From positions 62,001 to 126,000 of the forward strand of contig JAFTRX010000071.1 in assembly GCA_017462015.1 (NCBI GenBank): a DNA stretch of 64,000 bases, in the 5' to 3' direction. The stretch is from Lentisphaeria bacterium. Its GTDB lineage: Bacteria > Verrucomicrobiota > Lentisphaeria > Victivallales > Victivallaceae. Shown piece after piece: positions 1 through 9,370 of the stretch. Every line of letters begins with the position of its first letter. The first letter of the stretch is position 1. A program made the translations under genes and the position numbers. Under the pieces are notes generated by a model. That model was not told the origin of the DNA, made no database searches, and saw nothing but the letters and a program-made list of their open reading frames with translations.

Positions 1-106
1 GATGATAGTAACGGAACATCGTTCCGGCAAACAGTGCGTAAAAAACGATACGCACAGCCACGGCGACAACTGCGGTTACGGGAAAAATGTGTTTTTTGCT
101 CAACAT
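1..106 (-). CDS. N-terminal fragment of a membrane or exported protein
   Basis: A reading frame on the minus strand starts with ATG at 106 and runs off the left edge of the window, leaving about 35 residues. It begins MLSKKHIFPVTAVVAVAV, a short basic head followed by a hydrophobic stretch that looks like a signal anchor or first membrane segment. A GGAG lies about 13 bases upstream of the ATG. The start is 8 bases beyond the stop codon of the VOC gene, so the two probably form one transcript. The family cannot be judged from so little sequence. Confidence 0.5.
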   Translation of the reverse strand, partial: MLSKKHIFPVTAVVAVAVRIVFYALFAGTMFRYYH

Positions 107-114
107 GATACGCT

Positions 115-468
115 TTATTCTCCGGGGTTGCTCCGGGCAAGGATCAGTACGTTTTCTTCCGGGTCCAGAACGTAACGGGCGCGGAGTCCGAAGTGGCGGA
201 ACTCCTCTCCTGACAAGTGACCGTGCGCTTCCAGTTCTGCACAGAGCTTGTCAAAATCTCCGGTAACAAGAGTCCAGCTGACGGCGCTTGAGGTGTGTTC
301 CAGATAGCGGGCGCAGCTCTTTTTCAACACCAGAGTGGTTTCCGGCGACACTTGAAACACCGCCGTTTCGCAACTGTCGATCACCGGTTCGCCGAGAGCG
401 AGCATTTCCCGGTAAAAGTAACGGCATTGTTCCAGATCGTTTACTTGTATTACGATTTCGCAGACCAT
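115..468 (-). CDS. VOC (glyoxalase/bleomycin-resistance fold) family protein
   Basis: A 117-residue cytoplasmic protein. Its length and the order of predicted strands and helices fit a two-module VOC domain: EIVIQVNDLEQCRYFYREML at the N-terminus, and an F-G-L-R-A-R-Y-V-L-D-P-E-E-N-V pattern near the C-terminus that resembles the 'DPdGN' end of glyoxalase-like domains. VOC proteins are usually metal-dependent isomerases, dioxygenases or drug-binding proteins. The usual metal-binding His/Glu set is not obvious here, so substrate and activity are unknown. It has a good promoter of its own at 498-526 and is probably cotranscribed with the clipped downstream gene. Confidence 0.75.
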   Translation of the reverse strand: MVCEIVIQVNDLEQCRYFYREMLALGEPVIDSCETAVFQVSPETTLVLKKSCARYLEHTSSAVSWTLVTGDFDKLCAELEAHGHLSGEEFRHFGLRARYVLDPEENVLILARSNPGE

Positions 469-497
469 TTTTCATTCCTCTTTGACAATTCCTGTTG

Positions 498-526
498 AAT
501 ATAAACTCAAAAATTGCCGCTGTCAA
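498..526 (-). promoter_or_regulatory. Sigma70-type promoter for the VOC gene
   Basis: On the minus strand a perfect TTGACA (521-526) is separated by 17 bp from TATATT (498-503), about 30 bp before the VOC start codon. Confidence 0.7.
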
Positions 527-568
527 GCTTATAATGACGGAAAAATCGGATTTTGTGAAGAAAATTAC

Positions 569-597
569 TTGCTAAAATCACTTTGACACCGTAAATT
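569..597 (+). promoter_or_regulatory. Weak sigma70-type promoter candidate for purB
   Basis: TTGCTA (569-574), 17-bp spacer, TAAATT (592-597). A strong TATAAT also sits at 530-535 but has no good -35 partner at 17 bp. The 167 bp between the VOC gene and purB thus hold divergent promoters. Confidence 0.4.
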
Positions 598-674
598 ATA
601 AGAGTGTCATTGTAAATTTAAGATTTTGCCGGCAAATGTCGGCAGAAGATAACCAAAATTTAAGGAAAGAGATC

Positions 675-2120
675 GTGGAAAAGAATCCGGCAAACGCCAC
701 ATACCGTAATCCGCTGACCGACCGGTACGCGGGAAAAGAAATGAGTTTCATCTGGTCACCCCAGCACAAACACTCCACCTGGCGGCGGTTGTGGCTGACT
801 CTGGCGACTTGCGAAAAAGAGTTGGGCATCCCTATCAGCGATGAACAGCTTTCAGAACTTGCCGCTCATCTGGATGATATTGACTTCGACCGCGTTGCGC
901 AGTTTGAAAAAGATTTGCGCCACGACGTGATGAGCCATATCCGCGCTTACGCCGAACAGTGCCCGAAAGCTGCCCCCATTATCCACCTGGGTGCGACCAG
1001 TTGCTTTGTCACTGACAATACTGAGCTTATCCAGACCCGGGAAGCGCTCAAAGTCGTCCGGGGAAAAATGCTTAAACTTATCTCCAATCTGGAAAAGTTC
1101 TGCGACAAGTACAAAGATATGTCCATGCTGGGCTTCACCCACTTCCAGCCGGCACAGCTGACCACACTGGGCAAACGTTTTGCCCTTTACCTTCAGGATT
1201 TCGTGTTGGACTTTGAACGTCTGGAACGGGAGATGAATGAACTTCCCTTCCGCAGTGTCAAAGGTACGACCGGAACTCAGGCGAGCTTCCTCGAACTTTT
1301 TAACGGCGACCACGACAAGTGCCGCAAGTTGGAAAAGAACGTGGCGAGCGCCATGGGATTTGATAACGTTATCGCGCTTTCCGGACAGACTTACACCCGT
1401 AAGGTCGACTACTTCGTCCTTGCCGTGTTGTCCGGTATCGCCCAGAGCGCGGCGAAGATCGCCACCGACATCCGTCTGCTTGCCAGCATGAAAGAGGTCG
1501 AAGAACCCTTCAACGCCAAACAGGTCGGTTCCAGCGCCATGGCGTACAAACGCAACCCCATGCGCAGTGAACGCATCACCTCGCTTGCCCGCTATGTGAT
1601 GAACCTTCCCGGTAACGCCGCCATGACCGCTGCCACCCAGTGGTTTGAACGTACCCTCGATGACTCCGCCAACCGCCGCATCGTACTTCCGGAAGCGTTC
1701 CTCGCCACGGACGTTATTCTGTCCATTCTTATCAACGTCACTGACGGACTTCAGGTGTGGCCCAAAGTCATTGCCAAACATATCAACGCGGAACTTCCCT
1801 TTATGGCAACCGAAAATCTGCTCATGGAAACAGTGAAACGCGGCGGCGACCGTCAGGAACTGCACGAAGTTATCCGCGAACACTCCATGGCGGCAGGACG
1901 CCGGGTCAAAGAGGAAGGTCTGGACAACGATCTGCTCGACCGGTTGCGCAACGATCCGGCGTTTGCCGCGATCAAGGATGACTTTGACAGCTTTATCGAT
2001 CCTGCGGCGTTTATCGGTCGTGCTCCGCAGCAGGTCGAAGCGTTTCTCAACGAAACCGTCCGTCCGCTGCTCGCCGCGCGTGCCGATGAACTCGGTGCCG
2101 GTGATGCGGTCAATGTCTGA
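675..2120 (+). CDS. purB: Adenylosuccinate lyase, eukaryote-like type
   Basis: PurB splits SAICAR to AICAR and adenylosuccinate to AMP in purine synthesis. The fumarase/aspartase-superfamily signature SSAMAYKRNPMRSER lies near residue 290. HDVMSHIRAYAEQCPKAAPI, LGATSCFVTDNTEL, GFTHFQPAQLTT and FERTLDDSANRR are all present, and these blocks match the animal ADSL type more closely than the usual shorter bacterial PurB. I placed the start at GTG 675 because AAGGAAAGAG precedes it at good spacing. An in-frame ATG at 636 would add 13 residues but has no visible Shine-Dalgarno. The sequence contains the whole expected fold (about 480 residues). uxaC follows 50 bp later and may share a transcript. 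C-ending codons are frequent, as in other apparently highly expressed genes here. Confidence 0.95.
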   Translation: MEKNPANATYRNPLTDRYAGKEMSFIWSPQHKHSTWRRLWLTLATCEKELGIPISDEQLSELAAHLDDIDFDRVAQFEKDLRHDVMSHIRAYAEQCPKAAPIIHLGATSCFVTDNTELIQTREALKVVRGKMLKLISNLEKFCDKYKDMSMLGFTHFQPAQLTTLGKRFALYLQDFVLDFERLEREMNELPFRSVKGTTGTQASFLELFNGDHDKCRKLEKNVASAMGFDNVIALSGQTYTRKVDYFVLAVLSGIAQSAAKIATDIRLLASMKEVEEPFNAKQVGSSAMAYKRNPMRSERITSLARYVMNLPGNAAMTAATQWFERTLDDSANRRIVLPEAFLATDVILSILINVTDGLQVWPKVIAKHINAELPFMATENLLMETVKRGGDRQELHEVIREHSMAAGRRVKEEGLDNDLLDRLRNDPAFAAIKDDFDSFIDPAAFIGRAPQQVEAFLNETVRPLLAARADELGAGDAVNV

Positions 2121-2169
2121 TCAAAAACGAAACATTAAAACACTTACACAATAAACAGGAGTATTTATC

Positions 2170-3543
2170 ATGGCTTTCATGGGTGAAAATTATCTGATAA
2201 GCAACGCCGCCGGTATGCGGCTCTTCGATGCGGTCAAGAACCTTCCGGTTATTGACCCGCATAACCACGCCAACGTCAAGGAAATCGCGGACAACAACTG
2301 TTACAGTGATGCATGGCAGCTTTTTGCGGCGACCGACCACTACGTCTGGGAAATGATGCGCAAACGCGGCGTTCCGGAAACTTTGATTACCGGCAAAAAC
2401 GCCACTCCGAAAGAAAAGTTCCTCGCTCTGGCCAAGGTTTTTCCGGAAATCGCCGGAAACCCGGTTTATGAGTGGATCCATCTCGACTTGAAGCGCTATT
2501 TCGGTATCGAAGAGCTGCTTTCCGGTAAGACCGGCGAAATGATTTACGACACCGTTACCGCCAAACTTGCCACCGATGCATACCGTCCGCAGGCTCTGCT
2601 TGCCGGTCCGTTGAACGTTGAAGTTATGTGCTCCACCGACGATCTTATCGACACGCTGGAAGATCATGAACGCGCCAACAAGGCTTTCGGCAGAACCGTT
2701 ATCCGTCCCACCTGGCGTCCGGATAAGGCGATGAAGATTTTCGCTCCTTCCTGGAGAGCGTACATGGATCAGGTCGCTGCCCGTTTCAACATCAAGCTCA
2801 ACAGCATCACCGATCTCTTTGATGCGGTCAAGATGAGCCATGAATACTTTGAAGCCCGCGGCTGCCGTGCCAGTGACCACGGTATCGAAATTCCGCTGCG
2901 TGCAGATTACTCCATCGCTGATGCGGACAAGGTCTTCAAAAAAGCGATGGCCGGCGAAAAGCTCACCGTTGCTGAAGAAAACTGCTTCATGGGCTGCTTC
3001 CTTGCTGAAGCCGCTGAACTCAACAGCAAGAGCGACTGGGTCACCCAGCTCCACCTCGGTGCGGTTCGCGACGTCCGCAAGACTCTGTTCGACAACCTCG
3101 GCCCCGATGTCGGCGGCGATATCAGCGACCACTATCTGGATTATGCTCCGGCGCTGTGCAGCTTCCTCAACCGTTTTGACGGCAGACTCAAAGTCGTGCT
3201 GTATTGCCTGGAACAGTCCCATCAGGGAACCCTTGCCACCATCGCCCGTGCATTCGGCGAAAAGGTTGCTCTCGGTTCTGCCTGGTGGCTGCTCGATACC
3301 CCCGTCGGCATGCGCCGCCAGTTGGAATACATCGGTTCCGCTGATACCTTCAGCAACTTCGCCGGTATGGTTTCCGACAGCCGCAAGCTGTTGAGCTACG
3401 GTTCCCGTTTTGAAATGTTCCGCCGCGTGCTGGCGGATGTGATCGGCGCTCACGTTGAACGCGGTCAGATCCCCGAAGAGATCGCTCTTGATCTGGTCGA
3501 ACGCATGGCGTTCAGCGGAACCAGAAAGTTCTGGAATCTTTAA
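2170..3543 (+). CDS. uxaC: Uronate (glucuronate) isomerase
   Basis: 457 residues of the UxaC family, which interconverts glucuronate/fructuronate and galacturonate/tagaturonate, the first step of hexuronate breakdown in the cytoplasm. The amidohydrolase-like metal motif is at residues 29-33 (DPHNH), followed by the AWQLFAATDHYVWEMMR block, the LAGPLNVEVMCSTDD block (the family usually has a '(N)V..l.TTDdp' element here) and GSAWWLLDTPVGM near residue 375. The start is fixed by ACAGGAG 9 bases upstream. It sits between purB and purM, which are unrelated in function. The link to sugar acids fits the heparinase-type lyase at 40.5 kb, although the two are not adjacent. Strong C-ending codon preference suggests high expression. 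Confidence 0.93.
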   Translation: MAFMGENYLISNAAGMRLFDAVKNLPVIDPHNHANVKEIADNNCYSDAWQLFAATDHYVWEMMRKRGVPETLITGKNATPKEKFLALAKVFPEIAGNPVYEWIHLDLKRYFGIEELLSGKTGEMIYDTVTAKLATDAYRPQALLAGPLNVEVMCSTDDLIDTLEDHERANKAFGRTVIRPTWRPDKAMKIFAPSWRAYMDQVAARFNIKLNSITDLFDAVKMSHEYFEARGCRASDHGIEIPLRADYSIADADKVFKKAMAGEKLTVAEENCFMGCFLAEAAELNSKSDWVTQLHLGAVRDVRKTLFDNLGPDVGGDISDHYLDYAPALCSFLNRFDGRLKVVLYCLEQSHQGTLATIARAFGEKVALGSAWWLLDTPVGMRRQLEYIGSADTFSNFAGMVSDSRKLLSYGSRFEMFRRVLADVIGAHVERGQIPEEIALDLVERMAFSGTRKFWNL

Positions 3544-3567
3544 TCTGTAACAGGAGTTATTTTTATC

Positions 3568-4602
3568 ATGGCAAAAAGTGACCTTTACAAAGCCGCCGGG
3601 GTCGATATCGACCTCGCCACCTCTCTTCTGAGCAAAGTTAAAGCTGATCTGGCTTCGACCCGCCGTCCGGAGATGCTCTCTCCCATCGGCGGATTCGGCG
3701 GACTTTTTCAGATCGATCTTTCCAAATACGATGAACCGGTCATGGTTTCCAGTATCGACGGTGTCGGTACCAAATTGATGATCGCCGCCGCGATGGAAAA
3801 ATATGATACGGTCGGTTATGACATCGTCAACCACTGTATCAATGATATTTCCGTGCAGGGTGCGGAACCGGTCTACTTCCTCGACTACATCGGTATTGGC
3901 AAACTCCGCAGTCCGCTGTATGAACAGGTGTTATCCGGTATTGCCGGAGCGTGTAAAGCTGCCGGTTGCGCGGTGCTGGGCGGCGAGACCGCTGAAATGC
4001 CGGGTATGTACGGCAATGATTTCGACCTGGTCGGTGTCATTACCGGTATCGTCGAAAAGAAAAAACTCATCACCGGCGAAAAGATCCGCCCCGGTCATGT
4101 CGCTCTGGGTATCGCGTCCAACGGTCTGCACACCAACGGTTACAGTCTGGCGCGTAAAATCCTCTTCGGCGAAAACAAATACACGGTCAATACCTACGTC
4201 GAATCTCTCGGAGAAACTGTCGGTGAAGCATTGCTCAAACCGCACATTTGCTACTACTCCGCTATCAAGGCGGCGATGAACCGCAATCTGCCGCTGGACG
4301 GTATTGCCCACATTACCGGCGGCGGTCTGTATGACAACGTTCCGCGTATTCTGCCGGACGATGTCTCTGTTATCTTCCGTCCCGGAACGCTCCCCGTTCC
4401 GCCGATCTTCAAACTGCTCACCAGCGAAGGCAATGTCGGCAAGGAAGAAGCCTACCGCGTGTTCAATATGGGTATCGGTATGGTGTGGTTTGTGCCGAAA
4501 GATGCTCAGGAGAGCGCTCTGGAAGTGATCCGCAACGCCGGATTCACCGCCGATGTCATCGGTGAGGTCGTTCCCGGAAAGAAAGATGTTCAGGTCATTT
4601 GA
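3568..4602 (+). CDS. purM: Phosphoribosylformylglycinamidine cyclo-ligase (AIR synthetase)
   Basis: PurM converts FGAM and ATP to AIR. The 344-residue protein matches the family length. It carries an N-terminal GIGKLR...-type phosphate-binding region, GGETAEMPGMY near residue 138, SNGLHTNGYSLAR near residue 188 and HITGGGLYDNVPR near residue 250. Start ATG 3568 has ACAGGAG upstream. It lies 24 bp behind uxaC, so purB-uxaC-purM may be one operon even though uxaC belongs to another pathway. Confidence 0.95.
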   Translation: MAKSDLYKAAGVDIDLATSLLSKVKADLASTRRPEMLSPIGGFGGLFQIDLSKYDEPVMVSSIDGVGTKLMIAAAMEKYDTVGYDIVNHCINDISVQGAEPVYFLDYIGIGKLRSPLYEQVLSGIAGACKAAGCAVLGGETAEMPGMYGNDFDLVGVITGIVEKKKLITGEKIRPGHVALGIASNGLHTNGYSLARKILFGENKYTVNTYVESLGETVGEALLKPHICYYSAIKAAMNRNLPLDGIAHITGGGLYDNVPRILPDDVSVIFRPGTLPVPPIFKLLTSEGNVGKEEAYRVFNMGIGMVWFVPKDAQESALEVIRNAGFTADVIGEVVPGKKDVQVI

Positions 4603-4641
4603 CCCCGGGACATCTTTATCCAAAAAATCAGGTGATTTTTG

Positions 4642-6444
4642 ATGAGTACAGAGAAGTTCAGGCAATTTTTCTTCCACCGGATCGACATCGGGCGGACGTT
4701 GCGGGAGAGTTTTGACTTTGTTTCCGGACTGGTCGGATTTGACAACTCCGGAGATGCGGAAAAGAGCCGTATCCGTTTTGCTGTGAACTCTCTGGTTCAT
4801 CATATATTGCTTCTGGATGGACGTATTTCCCGGGAGCGGTGCGATATCTGCCGTCGTATCTGGGAAGAGCGTCTCAGTCACGCTGATGCCGCTGACCGGT
4901 TGCAGGAGTTGATTTCTCTGCAGCCGGCGGAGCAAAATGAAGCTGTGGCAATATTGGAATCCATTGCGCCGAATCAGAAAGAGTCCATTATGGAGTTTTT
5001 GATGGCGCTGGAAGTGGCTCTGGGTGATGATGCTGATAAAAAAGAGATGATCTTTGATGTTGGCAGAAAACTCGGTGTTGAAAAAGAATTTATGGAAACC
5101 GGATATCACCGGCTGCAGGAAGAGGCGCGCAAACGCAAACTTTTGCTGAGTTCCGGTTGGGGCGTTGTGGTGGCGATCGGAGTGATACTGCTCTTTATCA
5201 TCACGGCAAAATTGCTGCAATCGGTTATTTTCGGTTTGATATTGGGTTGTGTGCTGCTGCCGTTGGAAAAATTTATTGAACGTCAGTTGCGCCGCCGTTC
5301 CGGACTGTTTTTCTGGTTGGTTTCCGGAGTGGAGATGTTGTTCAAGCCGTTGCAGAAATTGCAGGGTGTTTTAACCAGAAAAGATAAAGAACTTCAAATC
5401 GATGAAAGCAAGGTCGCTGACAACCGGATCATCCGCAAATCTGTTTCCATGACGGCAGTAGCGGCGCTGATACTGGTTTCCGGAGTGATTCTCGGCATAT
5501 CCAGCCTGACCGGACACTATATGCGTGATTGGCGCAAGCGGGTCCATCAGGAAAGCAGTGAATACAGCCGTCAGGGGTATGTCAAAAAAATCAACGACCA
5601 GCTGGAAATCTGGCGGGAAAAGTTTGAGAAGCTTCCGCCGGTACGCAAAGGGTTGGATCTTGCGGAACGGATGGTCAATGATCCGGAAACGCGGGCAAAA
5701 CTTGCTGAAGAGCTTATCCGGCGCAGTGGCGGTGTGATGAAGGTCGTTGCCGATATTTTCGGTGCAGTGACGGCATTTTTTACCAATTTACTGTTGACGG
5801 TATTTTTCGGATTGCTGTTTTTGTTCAAACTGGCGCAGTTCTGCCGGGATGATGACAGCGACAAATCCAAGAGTGAATATGTTATCAGAATGATATTCAA
5901 CGGTATCTGGCTGCCCGGTGCCGAAGAAAGTGTTATCGCTGAAGCGCGGCGGATAATCGAAGGAGTGTTTTTCCGTTTGCGGGTTTGGATGAAGGGATAT
6001 TTGACACTGGTGCTGGTGGACAGCTCGGTGTATACTGCGATATTTTTCTTTATGGGACTGCCATTTTTCTGGGCATTGGGTATCATTGCCGGATGCGGAA
6101 TCCTTCTGCCGTATCTGGGACCGGTGATTTCCTGTGTTATCACCGTTGGTGTGACGTGGGCATTAGGCGGCGCCAGCGGTTCACTGCTGCTGGGAATCGT
6201 TATTGCGTACCTTATATATAATGGCATTGTGGAACAATTTATTCTTTATCCGGCGGTCATCGGTGAAGCGCTGGGGTTGAGTACGCTTGAAACCATCATC
6301 GTGGTATTGCTCGGCGCGATTTTCGCCGGTATCCCCGGTATGATTTTTGCACTTCCGGCGGCATCGGTTGCCAAATACATCATCCCGCAGCTTTACCGGA
6401 ACTTCATCCGTCCGGTGCCGGCGGTGGAGAAAGAGGTCTCATGA
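4642..6444 (+). CDS. AI-2E family (PF01594-type) membrane protein with an added N-terminal helical domain
   Basis: About 600 residues. The C-terminal part, roughly residues 170-590, has the multiple hydrophobic segments and the P-Y-L-G-P-V / NGIVEQFILYP.....L.L pattern of AI-2E/TerC-like permeases (YdgG/PerM group). These are proposed exporters of small molecules or ions in the inner membrane. Residues 1-165 form a soluble region that resembles a TerB-like helical domain (VNSLVHHILLLDGRISRERC; LEVALGDDADKKEMI). That resemblance is weak. AGGTG lies 7 bases before ATG 4642; a TTG immediately before it is less likely. It overlaps the next gene by 4 bp (ATGA), so the two are translationally coupled. 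Confidence 0.82.
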   Translation: MSTEKFRQFFFHRIDIGRTLRESFDFVSGLVGFDNSGDAEKSRIRFAVNSLVHHILLLDGRISRERCDICRRIWEERLSHADAADRLQELISLQPAEQNEAVAILESIAPNQKESIMEFLMALEVALGDDADKKEMIFDVGRKLGVEKEFMETGYHRLQEEARKRKLLLSSGWGVVVAIGVILLFIITAKLLQSVIFGLILGCVLLPLEKFIERQLRRRSGLFFWLVSGVEMLFKPLQKLQGVLTRKDKELQIDESKVADNRIIRKSVSMTAVAALILVSGVILGISSLTGHYMRDWRKRVHQESSEYSRQGYVKKINDQLEIWREKFEKLPPVRKGLDLAERMVNDPETRAKLAEELIRRSGGVMKVVADIFGAVTAFFTNLLLTVFFGLLFLFKLAQFCRDDDSDKSKSEYVIRMIFNGIWLPGAEESVIAEARRIIEGVFFRLRVWMKGYLTLVLVDSSVYTAIFFFMGLPFFWALGIIAGCGILLPYLGPVISCVITVGVTWALGGASGSLLLGIVIAYLIYNGIVEQFILYPAVIGEALGLSTLETIIVVLLGAIFAGIPGMIFALPAASVAKYIIPQLYRNFIRPVPAVEKEVS

Positions 6445-8378
6445 AGCTTTGCGGTTTCCGGAAACACTCTTTATTATTGCTGATATTTGCCGCAGTTTCG
6501 GTGGGGATGCTGGGCGGTTGTTCCAGTGCGGTCGGAATAAGAAGAAGTGATAATACCGATGAGCTGAACAGTTATTACTCATTTATCAATCGCGGGCAGA
6601 ATTTTTCGGTGGAAACGGCAAACCTGCTCGGAGATTATCTCTTGGCAGATAAATTGGATGATCTTGCTCCGGAAACATTTGTTTCTGAAATCGAGGCACT
6701 TTACCGGCGGGATAAACGGCATGGCTTGCTGGTGGCAACGGCGGAAACTGCATTTTTTCTGGCGCAGAAGCACCGCCGCAACGCCGATTTATCGGCATCG
6801 CTGCTGCTGACCTCCCTCATGTACAGTCACGCTGCGTTGACCGGGCAGGGGCGGCGTGCCGCATTTGCTCCGGAGGTCGTGCTGGTGCAGAATATCGGAA
6901 ATATTGCGTTGATGCAGTTGTTTGAATACCTTGAGAAGAAAAAAATTGCATTGAACGGCTGTTTCAGTTTGCGTTCCGCCGGAGGCAGACAGATTTTTTT
7001 CCAGATGCCGCATGTGGAATTGGCATTGCCGGAAAAGTTGATAAAGCGTTTTATTCCGTGTGCAAAGTTCCGGGCGAAAAATTTGACCCATTCGGCGCGG
7101 CAGTTCGGTATCGGAGTGCCGATGATTGCGCAAATCTCCCCGGAAATATCCCGCAATGACAGGACGCTGTACGCGCTTCACAACATTCCGGCAACGTTGC
7201 TGTTTGTGCCGGAAAAAGATTTTGATGTCACTGCGGCAAAACCGTTGAAAGTGCGGTTTTATTTTGTTGATCCGGTAAAATATGATTCCGTCAAATACGA
7301 ACAAATGGTGTTGCCGCTGGAGCAGGATTTCTCCACGGTGCTTGCCTGTGCTGCGGCAAAGAAAACGCCGTTGCGCCACTTTTTACTGCGGACGTTTTTC
7401 CCTGAAAGCAGTCAGTTTGAAGGCTTGTATCTCCTTTCTCCGCGGGATGAAAACAAAATTCCGGTACTCCTGGTGCACGGTTTGATGTCTGATATCCGCA
7501 CCTGGCTGCAGATGATAAATACCTTGCAGAACGATCCGGAGCTGAGACGGAATTACCGCTTTATGGGATTTTCTTATTCCAGCGGCAATCCGGTGTTGTT
7601 TTCCGGAAATTTACTGCGTACCGCGTTGGCTGAAGAGCGTCAGAAAATGGCTGATGCCGGACAGTCACTGGAAAAATTTGACAAAATGGTCGTTGTCGGT
7701 CACTCAATGGGAGGTCTGCTCAGCAGGTTGTGTGTGAGCTCCTGCGGAGAAGATAACCTTGCCGGAGTTGTCGGCAAAAAGCAGTTGAGCGCATTGCAAA
7801 AAAAGCTTCCGCAAAAAGAGCTGGATATGGTGAAGCGTTCAGTTATCTTTTCTCCGGTACCGTCGATCAAGCGGGTGATTTTTGTTGCTTCCCCCCATCG
7901 CGGTTCAAAAATGGCGCAGAGCTGGTACGGCCGCCTCGGTGGAATGTTGATCCGGCTTCCGGTATATATGCGCGATTACAATGAAAAACTGATTACCGTT
8001 TTGCTGGGTATCGGAGAAAAAGATTATGCCGAAGAGTTGCGGACATTCAACGGGATAAACAATCTCGCACCGGAAGGAATGGCTTTGAAGTTGATGAATT
8101 CTCTTGCCATGCCGGAGATACCGTACCACTCCATTATCGGCAATATAAAAGCACCTGTTCCCGGCGGTTCTGACGGAGTTGTCGCTTACAGCAGCAGCCA
8201 TCTGGATGGCGCGGCAAGTGAACTGGTGGTCAAAAGCGGACACAGCGTACAGCAGAATGCATTGGCGATCCAGGAGATCCGCCGCATATTGCTGGAACAT
8301 CTCAGCGCGATCGGCACGGAAAAATCCCGTCCCCGTATCCTGAAGGTGCCGGATGGCGGCATGGGAGGTGGCAGATGA
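6441..8378 (+). CDS. Lipoprotein with alpha/beta-hydrolase (lipase-like) domain
   Basis: 645 residues. The N-terminus is a type II signal peptide with lipobox Leu-Gly-Gly-Cys at residues 24-27, so the mature protein should be lipid-anchored outside the cytoplasmic membrane. After an uncharacterised region of about 340 residues comes an alpha/beta-hydrolase core: VPVLLVHGL-like strand near residue 342, nucleophile elbow Gly-His-Ser-Met-Gly-Gly near residue 418, and a late His in GHSVQQN near residue 600 as candidate catalytic base. The layout recalls PGAP1-like and GPI-deacylase-like hydrolases. The substrate is unknown; lipid or ester hydrolysis is the likely chemistry. It sits in a coupled run between the AI-2E-type permease and the DUF4105 protein. 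Confidence 0.85.
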   Translation: MKLCGFRKHSLLLLIFAAVSVGMLGGCSSAVGIRRSDNTDELNSYYSFINRGQNFSVETANLLGDYLLADKLDDLAPETFVSEIEALYRRDKRHGLLVATAETAFFLAQKHRRNADLSASLLLTSLMYSHAALTGQGRRAAFAPEVVLVQNIGNIALMQLFEYLEKKKIALNGCFSLRSAGGRQIFFQMPHVELALPEKLIKRFIPCAKFRAKNLTHSARQFGIGVPMIAQISPEISRNDRTLYALHNIPATLLFVPEKDFDVTAAKPLKVRFYFVDPVKYDSVKYEQMVLPLEQDFSTVLACAAAKKTPLRHFLLRTFFPESSQFEGLYLLSPRDENKIPVLLVHGLMSDIRTWLQMINTLQNDPELRRNYRFMGFSYSSGNPVLFSGNLLRTALAEERQKMADAGQSLEKFDKMVVVGHSMGGLLSRLCVSSCGEDNLAGVVGKKQLSALQKKLPQKELDMVKRSVIFSPVPSIKRVIFVASPHRGSKMAQSWYGRLGGMLIRLPVYMRDYNEKLITVLLGIGEKDYAEELRTFNGINNLAPEGMALKLMNSLAMPEIPYHSIIGNIKAPVPGGSDGVVAYSSSHLDGAASELVVKSGHSVQQNALAIQEIRRILLEHLSAIGTEKSRPRILKVPDGGMGGGR

Positions 8379-9331
8379 AGAAATTTCTGTTTCCTTTGTG
8401 GCGCGGTTTGGAAAGTGCGGTTCTGCTTGCAGGAGGAGTATGGTGTACCGGTGTCGCAATTTGGGTGTGGGAGTTTGCCGGATGCAGACTTGCGGCATGG
8501 AGTATATGTATAGCTTTTTTGTGGCTTGCCGGGGTGTTCTGTTTGCGGGCGCGTACAGTTTTGTGGATATTGGAAATATCGGTTGCGTGTTCCTTTTGGA
8601 TGCTGACTCCGGAGCGGCAGTTTTCGGCAAACAAGTGGAATGTGGAATGTCAGAAAATCGCGCAGATTTCTTATCTTGATGATGGAAAAATCCGTATCGG
8701 CAATGTTCGTGACTTCCAATACCGCAGCGTTGATGATTATGATGTGCGCTATGTGACCTTGACGACCGATGTGAATTTGTTGGAGTCGATGGATATTGCA
8801 TTTTCGCACTGGGATGAATTGGAGTGCGTAGCCCACATGTTGCTGTGTTTCAATTTCAGGGACGGGAAACGGGTCGCCGTATCCTTTGAACCCCGGGTCC
8901 CGGCAGGAAAGCGGGGAGGGGATTTCTTTTTGGGAATATACCGACGTTACGGTCAGATGATGCTCATCGGTACGCCGGAAGATCTGTTTGATTTGCGGAG
9001 CGTTTACCGGAAAGAAACTTTTTACTGTTACCGCACGGAAGCGCGCCAAGAGGTGTTGCGGCGGATTTTTCTGCGGGTGATCGAGCGGGCGGCGCATCTG
9101 GAGAAGAAAGCGGAATTTTATCATTCACTTACAGAAAATTGTACGACCGGACTGCTGGCGGCTATCAACGATGAAGTTTCTTTGCGTAACTGGGACAGCC
9201 GGATGCTCTTCAATGGATTTTACGATAAATATCTCTTTGAAAAAGGTTTTCTCTCGCACCAAAAAGGAGAGAGTTTCGGGGCGCTGAAAGCGCGCAGTTA
9301 TGTTCCCGGTTTCAACCGGAAAGGAAAGTGA
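8375..9331 (+). CDS. DUF4105-type membrane-anchored protein
   Basis: 318 residues. Three hydrophobic segments occur in the first ~90 residues. A periplasmic-type domain follows with SMDIAFSHWDEL, SFEPRVPAGKRGG, FLGIYRRYGQMMLIGTPEDL and NCTTGLL. The last block carries the Asn-Cys-Thr-Thr motif typical of DUF4105 (related to Lnb/papain-fold proteins), where the Cys is a plausible catalytic residue. Substrate unknown. It overlaps the lipase lipoprotein by 4 bp (ATGA), so permease, lipase and DUF4105 protein form one translation-coupled set, probably acting on lipids or envelope. Confidence 0.78.
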   Translation: MKKFLFPLWRGLESAVLLAGGVWCTGVAIWVWEFAGCRLAAWSICIAFLWLAGVFCLRARTVLWILEISVACSFWMLTPERQFSANKWNVECQKIAQISYLDDGKIRIGNVRDFQYRSVDDYDVRYVTLTTDVNLLESMDIAFSHWDELECVAHMLLCFNFRDGKRVAVSFEPRVPAGKRGGDFFLGIYRRYGQMMLIGTPEDLFDLRSVYRKETFYCYRTEARQEVLRRIFLRVIERAAHLEKKAEFYHSLTENCTTGLLAAINDEVSLRNWDSRMLFNGFYDKYLFEKGFLSHQKGESFGALKARSYVPGFNRKGK

Positions 9332-9370
9332 TTCAGTTTTTTTATAAAACAATATATAGAAAGGTAAAAA

